From the NCBI GenBank assembly GCA_015057435.1, contig SVEJ01000001.1, positions 62,001 through 126,000 of the forward strand: 64,000 nucleotides of DNA. Direction: 5' to 3'. Of this stretch, positions 1 to 8,030 are shown piece by piece. A program made the translations under genes and the position numbers. The notes below the pieces were generated by a model that worked only from the letters and a program-made list of their open reading frames with translations, made no database searches and was not told the origin of the DNA. The DNA comes from Lachnospiraceae bacterium. GTDB taxonomy: Bacteria; Bacillota; Clostridia; Lachnospirales; Lachnospiraceae. Positions within the stretch are counted from its first letter, which is position 1; each line of letters starts with the position of its first letter.

Positions 1-613
1 TCTTTAATTTTTTACGTACATCCTGAAGAAGTTGTCCATTCTTTTTAAAGTAGAATTTGTACTGTCCGACATATTTCCATCCGGTTTTGGCTGCAAATGT
101 CTTTTTGTCAAAATAATATCTTGCATTCTTACTATTGCGCACCCATCCGGATTTCAAACTGTGATCGTCTTTGAAGTAATAATATTTTTTATTAACTTTA
201 CGAATACCGGTCTCTTCGTATCGCTTTCCATTCTTTTTCGAAAAGAAATAGTGCTTACCGTTCACTTTTACTACGCCTGTCTTTAAGGAGTAATTCTTTG
301 CGAAACAATAATATGCTCCATCGATTTTTTGAAGACCGCGCTTTTTATACAATTTCCCATTATCTTTGAATAAATATAATTTACCATCTATTTTATAGAG
401 ACCCGTAACAGGTTTGCCCTTTACAAAATATTTTGTCTTCGCACTATTCCATCCATCCTTAACCGCTTGTTCTTCTGTTGTCGATTCCGTATTGTTTTCC
501 GTAGTAGAATCGGTTGGTAATTCAGTTGCAAAAACCGTTAGTGGTGTCATAAACAATCCAATCAGCACTGCAACACATAATAAGCTTTTTTTACATATAT
601 GAATCAATCTCAT
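1..613 (-). CDS. Secreted cell-wall-binding repeat protein (3' part missing)
   Basis: The frame is open from an ATG at 613 to the window edge, so about 204 residues are seen and the C-terminus is cut off. The protein starts MRLIHICKKSLLC, a typical signal peptide ending near FATELP, then has a short Thr/Ser/Glu-rich linker. From about residue 50 it is made of tandem 20-residue repeats with the pattern G-W/L-x-K-x-x-G-K-x-Y-Y/F-F, as in choline-binding or glucan-binding repeats. These usually hold proteins non-covalently on wall polymers. A GGAG site precedes the ATG. It starts 17 bp after the GH5 gene stop, so the two are probably cotranscribed. No catalytic domain lies in the visible part; one may follow beyond the edge. 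The ligand is unknown. Confidence 0.8.
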   Translation of the reverse strand, partial: MRLIHICKKSLLCVAVLIGLFMTPLTVFATELPTDSTTENNTESTTEEQAVKDGWNSAKTKYFVKGKPVTGLYKIDGKLYLFKDNGKLYKKRGLQKIDGAYYCFAKNYSLKTGVVKVNGKHYFFSKKNGKRYEETGIRKVNKKYYYFKDDHSLKSGWVRNSKNARYYFDKKTFAAKTGWKYVGQYKFYFKKNGQLLQDVRKKLK

Positions 614-630
614 TATTAATCTCCAATATC

Positions 631-1971
631 CTATTTCTTCACTCTAATCTTTTTTGTCGTACCATAGCTTCCATAATACGTTTTTCCGTTAACCGTACGG
701 TATGCCCTTACTTTTACATAATAGTATTGTTTTTTCTTAAGTTTTTTAATCACATGTGAGGTCTTTGTTGTCTTAACTATTTTTGCATTCTTAAAGCTTT
801 TCTTGGTACTGTACTTAATTTCGTATCCTGTTGCGTTACTTACTTTCTTAATCGTAACTTTTAATTTCTTTCCTTTTATATTCTTTAAGGTTATTTTCTT
901 AACTTTAGATGGTTTATAAGAAACCGTACTCACACCTGCGCGTTTCTTGTATTGCGAGAATATCCATCTTCCGGCAGGAGAAAGTTGTGACGTACTCCAT
1001 CCGCTTTTTTTACTTGTTCCTGCTTTTAACAACGATGCAGTTTCTGCCTTATTGCTAAGACTCCATGCAAAGTAACTAATCTGATGTTGATCAAGAAGAT
1101 CTAACCATTTCTTGGCTTCAGCAGTATCCATTGCGCCATTACCACTTGCTTCAGAAACACCATATTCTGTTACCATTACCGGTAAGCCATTATTCAATGC
1201 GGTTTTCAATTTCTCACGATAAGAATCTTTGTGTGTTGCAGAATAAAAATGCAATGTATACATCAAATTGTCGTATTTTAACGGTGATTTCGAAGCGATA
1301 TCTACATCCTGCGACCAGGTCGGTGTACCGACAATTATAACTGCGTCACTATCATTCGCACGTATAACAGGAATTACCGCATTCGCGTATGACTTAATAT
1401 CACTCCATGATGTTCCGCCATTCGGCTCGTTGCATATTTCATAGATTACATTGTCATATCCGGCATACTTTGCTGACATTTCTTTAAAGAATTTCTTTGC
1501 TTCTGATTGATATTTCTTCGGTGTCTGATCATTTAAGATATGCCAATCAATAATAACATACATGCCAAGATCCGTAGCTGCCTGAACTCCCGTATCAATC
1601 CTCTGTTTCAAAGTACTTTGTACAGTGGATTGTGATTCCCATGCACTTCCTTTATCACAATATCCATAATACTCTGTCGTATACATAGCAAGACGGATTG
1701 CACTTACTTTATAATCATCACGCAACGTTTTAAATGCAGCCTTAGAAATATACGGATATCCAACATCCCAATTAATACCATGTGTACTAACGCCACGAAG
1801 TTGTACCGGTTGTCCTGTTTTTTTGCTGACCAGTTTGGTTCCTTGCACTGCTAATGCACCATTAGATGCGACCGGTGTTGCAGCATACGTTGTAATTGAA
1901 AATGAGCACATTACCGCACACAACACAAATATCCGAACTATATAACGAATCACTCGACTTCTTTTTTTCAT
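631..1971 (-). CDS. Secreted glycoside hydrolase family 5 (endoglucanase-like) with C-terminal fibronectin-like module
   Basis: 446 residues. A signal peptide covers roughly residues 1-31 (cleavage near TYAATP). The GH5 TIM-barrel domain covers about 38-345. The family acid/base Glu182 is seen in IYEICNEPNG and the nucleophile Glu269 in VMVTEYGVSE; the opening QLRGVSTHGINW is typical of the subfamily that holds bacterial endo-beta-1,4-glucanases. Residues about 357-446 form a lysine-rich fibronectin type III-like module shared with the two secreted proteins at 45170 and 46910. There is no LPXTG signal or dockerin. It probably cuts beta-1,4-glucans or mannans outside the cell; the substrate cannot be fixed from sequence. 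The ribosome site is GAGGTGA. A hairpin terminator separates it from the upstream LCP gene. Confidence 0.9.
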   Translation of the reverse strand: MKKRSRVIRYIVRIFVLCAVMCSFSITTYAATPVASNGALAVQGTKLVSKKTGQPVQLRGVSTHGINWDVGYPYISKAAFKTLRDDYKVSAIRLAMYTTEYYGYCDKGSAWESQSTVQSTLKQRIDTGVQAATDLGMYVIIDWHILNDQTPKKYQSEAKKFFKEMSAKYAGYDNVIYEICNEPNGGTSWSDIKSYANAVIPVIRANDSDAVIIVGTPTWSQDVDIASKSPLKYDNLMYTLHFYSATHKDSYREKLKTALNNGLPVMVTEYGVSEASGNGAMDTAEAKKWLDLLDQHQISYFAWSLSNKAETASLLKAGTSKKSGWSTSQLSPAGRWIFSQYKKRAGVSTVSYKPSKVKKITLKNIKGKKLKVTIKKVSNATGYEIKYSTKKSFKNAKIVKTTKTSHVIKKLKKKQYYYVKVRAYRTVNGKTYYGSYGTTKKIRVKK

Positions 1972-1998
1972 AAAATATCACCTCATTTTAAACGTCAT

Positions 1999-2038
1999 AA
2001 AGAGAATGGCAGCCAATGTATTAGCTGTCATTCTCTTT
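1999..2038 (-). terminator. Hairpin terminator after the LCP gene
   Basis: An inverted repeat of about 14 bp (AAAGAGAATG-GCAGC against GCTG-T-CATTCTCTTT, one mismatch) lies 18 bp beyond the LCP stop. The T-rich tail is modest on both strands (CTCTTTATGACGTTT on minus, CTCTTTTGCTTTC on plus). It most likely ends the glmS-LCP transcript, perhaps incompletely, because the GH5 gene follows with no clear promoter. Confidence 0.6.
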
Positions 2039-2055
2039 TGCTTTCTCATTCATAA

Positions 2056-3183
2056 TTATTCATCGGAATTGGTTGACGTCGGTTCCTCTGTCGTATCTTC
2101 TTCCGAAAACTCATCATACACACCCGTTTCATTCGTAATCGCTTTGCTGATACGCTCTACTTCTGATGATGGTACATAATCTTTATCTTCCGGATATAAA
2201 AATTCATGTAAGAACTTTACATTGCTTAACAAATCAGCCGGAACAACGACACTACCCTTGGAGCCCAATGTCGGAGTCTTATTAGATGAAGGGAATCCCA
2301 TGTTATCGCCCAATTCATATTGCAATAGATCTTTTGCCAAATCAAGAATCTGTGCCTGCGTCATATTCGTTGCTACATCCGGGAATACTTCTTTAATCAC
2401 ATTGCTCAAAGTTGACAAGTCGGAGTTCTTCGCTTTTTCAACCATCGCTTCAATTACTTTTCGTTGTCTTTGTGTTCTCTCAAAATCACCATTACCAACC
2501 TTACGAATTCTCGCATATGCAGTTGCTTGTGTACCGTTCAATGTCTGTTCACCTGCCGACCAGACACCATCCGAATAATTACCGGTTACACGAACCTGCT
2601 CTTCAATATTCTTATTCAGGTTATTAATCTCTTTGCTCTTGACATTAATGGTAACACCACCCAATGCATCGATTGCCTTCGTAAGTGCCATGAAGTCCAC
2701 AGAAACATAATCCTTAATATTCAAGTCAAGATTTCGATTCAACGTCTCAACAGAACATGTCGGACCGCCTAAGAGGTATGCATGTGTAAACTTCTGTGTC
2801 GTTGGTGTCTTAGATGCAATCTCAAGGAAACAATCTCTATACACTGACGCCATTCTAACTTCTTTTGTTTCATTATTAATACTAACCAAAATAACCGCAT
2901 CACTATGCGCCACACCGGAAGATGTTAGATTGGCATTCTTTTCTCTCGTATCCAAACCAAACAAAGCGATTGTTGTATATGTACTTTCCATCGTCTCTGT
3001 TACCGCATTACTAACATCAATTTCTTCTTTTGGTGTATCATCTGTCTGCATTAAGTTCATTGCATAATTAAAATAATACCATGCATAGCCGACAATTAAT
3101 CCTATAAACACCAGAATCTCCACCAACAAAACGATTCCTAATCGTCTATTTGTACTCTTTTTCTTCTTACGCGATTTACTCAT
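2056..3183 (-). CDS. LytR-CpsA-Psr (LCP) family wall-polymer ligase
   Basis: 375 residues. A Lys/Arg-rich cytoplasmic start is followed by one membrane segment (about 15-38), then an extracellular LCP domain (about 68-250). Family features seen are FGLDTRE, HSDAVILVSI with Asp95, VRMASVYRDCF with two arginines, and the late YARIRK...DFERTQRQRK block (about 223-243). LCP enzymes move wall teichoic acid, capsule or other glycans from the lipid carrier onto peptidoglycan. That fits the large polymer locus in this window, although this gene sits with glmS. The acidic C-terminal tail is probably disordered. An AGGAGG site lies 10 bp before the ATG, and glmS ends 35 bp upstream, so the two probably share a transcript. 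Confidence 0.9.
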   Translation of the reverse strand: MSKSRKKKKSTNRRLGIVLLVEILVFIGLIVGYAWYYFNYAMNLMQTDDTPKEEIDVSNAVTETMESTYTTIALFGLDTREKNANLTSSGVAHSDAVILVSINNETKEVRMASVYRDCFLEIASKTPTTQKFTHAYLLGGPTCSVETLNRNLDLNIKDYVSVDFMALTKAIDALGGVTINVKSKEINNLNKNIEEQVRVTGNYSDGVWSAGEQTLNGTQATAYARIRKVGNGDFERTQRQRKVIEAMVEKAKNSDLSTLSNVIKEVFPDVATNMTQAQILDLAKDLLQYELGDNMGFPSSNKTPTLGSKGSVVVPADLLSNVKFLHEFLYPEDKDYVPSSEVERISKAITNETGVYDEFSEEDTTEEPTSTNSDE

Positions 3184-3217
3184 CGATTCTATTCCTCCTA
3201 CTTGTTACACAATCCTT

Positions 3218-5044
3218 TTATTCTACCGTAACGGATTTTGCAAGATTTCTTGGCTTATCCACATCAAGTCCTTTTGCTACTGACACATAGTATCCCAACA
3301 ACTGCAATGGGACAACTGCAAGTGACGGGGCAAAACAAGGATGTGTCTTTGGAATATATACTGTGAAATCAGATGTATCTTCCATTACATAATTTCCCTT
3401 GTTAGTCAAGGTGAAGATATAAGCACCTCTCGTCTTAACCTCAACAATGTTACTGATCATTTTTTCATAAAGATCCGGTTGCGTTACAACCGAAACAACT
3501 AACACATCATCTTCTATCAATGAAATCGTTCCGTGTTTCAATTCACCTGCCGCATACGCTTCAGAATGAATATAAGAAATCTCTTTTAACTTTAAGGAGC
3601 CTTCTAATGAAGTTGCATAATCAACGCCCCTTCCTAGGAAGAATACATCTTTCGCATTCGCATACTTGCTTGCGAACCATTGAATTCTTTCCTTATCGCC
3701 TAAGATCTCAGATATCTTATCCGGCAATGTCTGAAGCTCACTAATCAACTCGCTATACTCTGCTGCATCCACAACATTGCGTACTTTTGCAAACAAAATT
3801 GCCAACAAATATAATGCCACCAATTGTGTACTATATGCCTTAGTCGTTGCAACCGAAATTTCAGGTCCTGCCCATGTATATAATACATTATCTGCCTCAC
3901 GGGCAATTGTAGAACCAACAACATTGACAACGCCTAATACCTTAACACCCATCTCCTGCGCCTGACGAAGTGCCGCTAATGAATCTGCGGTTTCACCTGA
4001 CTGACTGATAATAATCACCATCGAATCCTTTTCAAGAATCGGATTACGATAACGGAACTCTGATGCCAAATCAACCTCAACAGGAATTCTTGTCAACTTC
4101 TCAATTACATACTTACTTGTCACACCAACATGATATGCGGAACCGCATCCAACAATATAGATACGTTTCAAGTTCTTAATATCATCTTCAGACATATTGA
4201 GCTCTTCAATTACAATCTCACCATCTTTAATTCTCGGACTGATTGTATCTAAGACAGCTTTTGGCTGTTCATAAATCTCTTTTAACATAAAGTGTTCGTA
4301 TCCACCCTTTTCAGCAGCTTCTACATCCCACTCAATTGTTTTGGTCTCTTTCTCAATTGCTTCTAAATCTTCATTGTAAAAATGAATACCATCTCTTGAT
4401 AATTCGCAAATCTCACGGTTCTCGATAAAATATACTTCTCTTGTATACTTTAAAATTGCCGGTACATCTGATGCAATCAGATTACCATCTGTAGACTGAC
4501 CAACAATCAACGGAGAATCTTTGCGTACTGCAAACATCTTATCCGGAAAATCCTTAAACAAAACACCTAACGCATAAGACCCTTGTACTCTGTGCATCAC
4601 CTTTGCAATTGCCTGCAATGGATTGCCGTCATAATAATAATCAAGCATATGCGCTACAACTTCTGTATCCGTCTCAGAAACAAACGTATAACCTCTTGCA
4701 ATCATCTTTTCCTTCAATGGCTGATAATTCTCAATAATACCATTGTGCACAACTGCAATTGATTTATCCTTGTTAAAATGCGGATGCGCATTCGCAACGG
4801 AAGGTTCCCCATGTGTCGCCCATCTAGTATGTCCGATACCTGCGGTACCTTTTACGCTCTTTCCGTCATCCGTCATATCTTTCAGGGCTTGTAATCTTCC
4901 TTTTGCCTTTAATATTTCAATATCGGCATCTCCATAGATTGCAATACCTGCAGAATCGTAACCACGATACTCCAACTTTGCCAATCCATCTAATAGAATC
5001 GGAGCTGCCTGTTCCTTACCAATATATCCAACAATACCACACAT
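3218..5044 (-). CDS. glmS: Glutamine--fructose-6-phosphate aminotransferase (isomerizing)
   Basis: 608 residues. It makes glucosamine-6-phosphate from fructose-6-phosphate and glutamine, the first committed step to UDP-GlcNAc. The start is the ATG at 5044, giving MCGIVGYIG: Cys next to Met is the glutaminase nucleophile once Met is removed, and AGGAGG sits 7 bp upstream. A longer frame from a TTG two codons earlier is not credible. The class II amidotransferase domain covers about 1-220 (GIGHTRWATHG, VVHNGIIENY). Two SIS sugar-isomerase domains follow at about 285-420 and 455-595 (GCGSAYHVG, ISQSGETADSL), ending in KSVTVE. The length is normal. It has its own promoter and no room for a glmS ribozyme. 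Confidence 0.98.
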   Translation of the reverse strand: MCGIVGYIGKEQAAPILLDGLAKLEYRGYDSAGIAIYGDADIEILKAKGRLQALKDMTDDGKSVKGTAGIGHTRWATHGEPSVANAHPHFNKDKSIAVVHNGIIENYQPLKEKMIARGYTFVSETDTEVVAHMLDYYYDGNPLQAIAKVMHRVQGSYALGVLFKDFPDKMFAVRKDSPLIVGQSTDGNLIASDVPAILKYTREVYFIENREICELSRDGIHFYNEDLEAIEKETKTIEWDVEAAEKGGYEHFMLKEIYEQPKAVLDTISPRIKDGEIVIEELNMSEDDIKNLKRIYIVGCGSAYHVGVTSKYVIEKLTRIPVEVDLASEFRYRNPILEKDSMVIIISQSGETADSLAALRQAQEMGVKVLGVVNVVGSTIAREADNVLYTWAGPEISVATTKAYSTQLVALYLLAILFAKVRNVVDAAEYSELISELQTLPDKISEILGDKERIQWFASKYANAKDVFFLGRGVDYATSLEGSLKLKEISYIHSEAYAAGELKHGTISLIEDDVLVVSVVTQPDLYEKMISNIVEVKTRGAYIFTLTNKGNYVMEDTSDFTVYIPKTHPCFAPSLAVVPLQLLGYYVSVAKGLDVDKPRNLAKSVTVE

Positions 5045-5128
5045 ATACAATCCTCCTAATCATTCGAATCCAACTACTATTCGTTAGTTTATGAACACAA
5101 TATATTTTTCATTACAAAATCACATGAG

Positions 5129-5157
5129 ATTATACCATATTTTCATACAAGATACAA
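5129..5157 (-). promoter_or_regulatory. Sigma-A type promoter of glmS
   Basis: On the minus strand TTGTAT (5152-5157), a 17-bp spacer and TATAAT (5129-5134) with an extended TGG before the -10. Transcription would start near 5122, giving a leader of about 78 nt to the glmS ATG. Confidence 0.75.
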
Positions 5158-5200
5158 CCTTGTAATCAAACCGCATATACCTTACACATCATATAACACC

Positions 5201-7051
5201 CTATTTAAATTCAAAGAATGTATTCATACGCTTATTATCAAACAGATGATTATACTCCAAATACTGATATTCCTTTAATCGCTCATAGTATGGGGAATTC
5301 TGATCCTGAACACTATAAAACGTACCATTTTTATCATAGTATCCAGAAAAATTAATTGCAGGAACATCTTGCATCAAGTCTTTTAAATATTTGTTATACC
5401 CTGACATTTTCATTCCCGTCGCATCCAGCATCAAGGTTTGTAAGTAATTCAAGCTTGTCCTTTCAATATATTGTTCCTCAATATCATAGTTAGCCCATAT
5501 AAAAAACGGTACTTTATATAACTGCATTGCTTCCTCCGGTTTCAAATCATCCGGATGCTTCCCGATAATTTTCTTATAGAATCTATTTGATAATCCCGGT
5601 TCATGATCTCCAAACATCACAATCACCGTAGGTTCCTCTTTTTTTTCAAAATATGCCACAAGATCCTTGGTAGCCGCATCACTTAAATGAATCAGATTCA
5701 AAAATCTTTCCGCATCAGCATTCTTACATCCCTTGGTTGTAATCTTAATAGTCTTTGGTAAATTTTTAAAATCTTTATTGTAGGGACTATGATTTTGCAT
5801 TGTGACATTAAAAAGATAAAAAGGAGCATCTGATTCTTTCTTTGCTTTTTCATATTCTTCAATAATTCTATTGTAATTAGTAACATCAGAAATATGATTT
5901 CTCACCAACTCCACATCACCAAAATCTTCTTTTGAGATAAAATCTGAAAATCCCATGTTTTCATATACGTTCACACGATTATATCCACTTTCCCGATATG
6001 GATGTAATGCTAATAACCCTTGATATCCATCTAATTTCAAATTACCTGTCAATGCAGGCAAATACTCTTTGATATAAAATTGATACGGCGTTCCTCCCTG
6101 TGGAAGGTATGCTTTTGAATCACCGGTTAAAAATTCAAATTCAGAATTAGCAGTCTGCCCGCCAAATACAGACACATATGCGAATCCCTTTATAGTATCT
6201 TCCTGCAGACTATTGTAAAACGGTAACACTTCCTGATTCGTTTCAAAATCTCCTACGCTTTGCAGATCCGTAAATGCCTCATTCATAATGACAATTACAT
6301 TCGGCTCTACAAATTCTTTAGAATCTGCATCATCCGATGGGTAATTGCTCATAATCTTTTCAACTGCTTTACGACTGTATCCTTCCGGTTTCTCCACAAT
6401 CATCAAACGGATGCTTCTTACAAATGTAAGGATTCCACCGTTTTTATCATAAGTTTTAATCGGACGAAACGTATTAATCGAAATACCTCTCTCTCCTAAT
6501 TCATCAGAACCGATCATTAAATGATATATGCCAACAAAGAAACACATATAACAAACAAAATGCACAATTCTTCTCTTCTTAGAAAGTTTTTCCTGTTTTA
6601 ATTTCGTTGCCAACACAACAACCACACATAAAATACATAAAAGCAATATAATATCAATATTGGGCCTAAAATCAAAATCCCTTGCAACATTTGCTGCAGT
6701 CTTTATCACCGTCAAATCTGATGCCAATAATGGAATTTGACGAAACTCTATTAAATAAATATTAATAATTGCAAATGCTACCGCAACAGTTGTCACTCCG
6801 ATTACGGATGCCCGAACACTTGCCGTAACCACATAAAACCCATACATGATCAACATATAAATCAAGATATTACATACAATCGCGAGTCGTCTAATCTTCA
6901 AAAAATCTGAATCCAAAAAGAATTCTACAAGTAAAAAGCAAACAACAGGCCACAATATTAAAACAAGGGTATTGAATATTGTATTGCATCTCTGTTTTTT
7001 TTCACTTAATTGATTATACCGTCCAATTACATTCTTTATATACTGCTTCAT
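5201..7051 (-). CDS. LTA synthase-like phosphoglycerol transferase (sulfatase fold)
   Basis: 616 residues. Several membrane segments fill about residues 25-190 (roughly five), then an extracellular alkaline-phosphatase/sulfatase domain runs about 248-560. Visible LtaS-type residues are Glu258 in IVIMNEAF, the nucleophile Thr300 in FGGQTANSEFEF, His421 in QNHSPY, and Asp482-His483 in MFGDHEPG. LtaS enzymes polymerise glycerol phosphate from phosphatidylglycerol on the outer membrane face; related proteins add phosphoglycerol to other glycans, so either role is possible. The adjacent upstream glycosyltransferase (24 bp gap) and shared promoter suggest they act on one product. No clear terminator follows before the glmS promoter. 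Confidence 0.88.
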   Translation of the reverse strand: MKQYIKNVIGRYNQLSEKKQRCNTIFNTLVLILWPVVCFLLVEFFLDSDFLKIRRLAIVCNILIYMLIMYGFYVVTASVRASVIGVTTVAVAFAIINIYLIEFRQIPLLASDLTVIKTAANVARDFDFRPNIDIILLLCILCVVVVLATKLKQEKLSKKRRIVHFVCYMCFFVGIYHLMIGSDELGERGISINTFRPIKTYDKNGGILTFVRSIRLMIVEKPEGYSRKAVEKIMSNYPSDDADSKEFVEPNVIVIMNEAFTDLQSVGDFETNQEVLPFYNSLQEDTIKGFAYVSVFGGQTANSEFEFLTGDSKAYLPQGGTPYQFYIKEYLPALTGNLKLDGYQGLLALHPYRESGYNRVNVYENMGFSDFISKEDFGDVELVRNHISDVTNYNRIIEEYEKAKKESDAPFYLFNVTMQNHSPYNKDFKNLPKTIKITTKGCKNADAERFLNLIHLSDAATKDLVAYFEKKEEPTVIVMFGDHEPGLSNRFYKKIIGKHPDDLKPEEAMQLYKVPFFIWANYDIEEQYIERTSLNYLQTLMLDATGMKMSGYNKYLKDLMQDVPAINFSGYYDKNGTFYSVQDQNSPYYERLKEYQYLEYNHLFDNKRMNTFFEFK

Positions 7052-7074
7052 AATCTAATTTGTTCGTACCTTTC

Positions 7075-7824
7075 TTATCCATAGTATTTCTTAATCCCTG
7101 CTAATGCATAAGAAACAAAGCACTTCAATGCCTGTAATCTATTCATGCCCAATTTTCGATATGTCTGATATGTCATTCGTGCCGACTTCCATTTGCTTCC
7201 TGATTTACTATTCTTACTCATTCTGTAAAATAGCAAAGGTTCGTTAATTGCACATACCTGCTTATATTTCTTAAGCACTTTCAACCAAAGAAGATAATCT
7301 TCGTGTACATCATCCGCTTCCATCGGAAATTCCGACAAAACATCCTTTTTCACCAAAACAGAAGAATTATTAATCCAATTCTGATGCAACATATCTTCAT
7401 AAGTAATGATCTCTTTTACCGGAATATTTCGATTCATTGATGCTCCGTCATGTGTAATCAAAGATCTGCCTGTTGCACACAAAACCATATTTTTTTCCTT
7501 TAATAACTGATATTGCTTTATCAGTTTCCCCTCTGCCCAATAATCATCCGCATCTAAAAAAGCAATATAATTTCCGTTCGCTTCTCTGACACCACGGTTT
7601 CTCGTTTCAGAAGGTCCCAGATTGGTTTCATTTTTTAAATATATTATTCGATTATCATCTCTATAGCATGCCATAACCTGCTCTAATCCGTCACTTGAAC
7701 CATCATCAATCACAAGAATCTCAAAAGAAACCTCCTGTTTCAATACAGAATCTATCGCTTGTGCAATCGTAGATGATGCATTATAGGCTGGTATAACAAC
7801 TGAAATCAAATCTGTATTCTGCAT
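7075..7824 (-). CDS. Family 2 glycosyltransferase
   Basis: 249 residues, cytoplasmic or membrane-associated. The GT-A fold starts ISVVIPAYNASSTI, with the nucleotide-binding IDDGSSDG near 39-46 and a DADD metal-binding motif at 91-94; EDYLLWLKVLKKY near 170 is the usual acceptor-side region. The donor and acceptor sugars are unknown. It is the first gene after a strong promoter and precedes the LtaS-like gene by 24 bp, so it may modify the same glycolipid or teichoic acid. The ribosome site is AGGGG. Confidence 0.85.
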   Translation of the reverse strand: MQNTDLISVVIPAYNASSTIAQAIDSVLKQEVSFEILVIDDGSSDGLEQVMACYRDDNRIIYLKNETNLGPSETRNRGVREANGNYIAFLDADDYWAEGKLIKQYQLLKEKNMVLCATGRSLITHDGASMNRNIPVKEIITYEDMLHQNWINNSSVLVKKDVLSEFPMEADDVHEDYLLWLKVLKKYKQVCAINEPLLFYRMSKNSKSGSKWKSARMTYQTYRKLGMNRLQALKCFVSYALAGIKKYYG

Positions 7825-7884
7825 ATTATTCCCCTATCTTTTATATCATTTCACACGAATATACCTCGTCGCAAAGTTCTTTGT

Positions 7885-7913
7885 ATTATAGCATAAGAAC
7901 AATTGTGCAACAA
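7885..7913 (-). promoter_or_regulatory. Promoter of the glycosyltransferase-LtaS-like pair
   Basis: TTGTTG (7908-7913), 17-bp spacer, TATAAT (7885-7890) preceded by TGC (extended -10), about 60 bp upstream of the 7824 start. Confidence 0.75.
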
Positions 7914-7947
7914 GAAAAATATCTGTTACATATGCATTTACGTATAT

Positions 7948-7986
7948 CAAAAAAAGGAATATATTCTGTTTTGAATATATCCCTTT
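7948..7986 (-). terminator. Rho-independent terminator after the arylsulfotransferase
   Basis: A 13-bp hairpin (arms 7954-7966 and 7973-7985, one G/T-type mismatch) is followed on the minus strand by a run of seven or eight T. It closes the transcript ending at 8031 and separates it from the next promoter. Confidence 0.85.
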
Positions 7987-8030
7987 CTCTTGATATAGTT
8001 TGTTAAATTAAGCATCGTACATATTATATA

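Noticed and set aside
5049-5075. tRNA-like T-arm (TTCGAATCC)
   Set aside because: No acceptor or anticodon stem can be folded around it; no tRNA was found in the window.
5045-5128. glmS ribozyme before glmS
   Set aside because: The leader from the predicted promoter is only about 78 nt and does not show the conserved ribozyme core.
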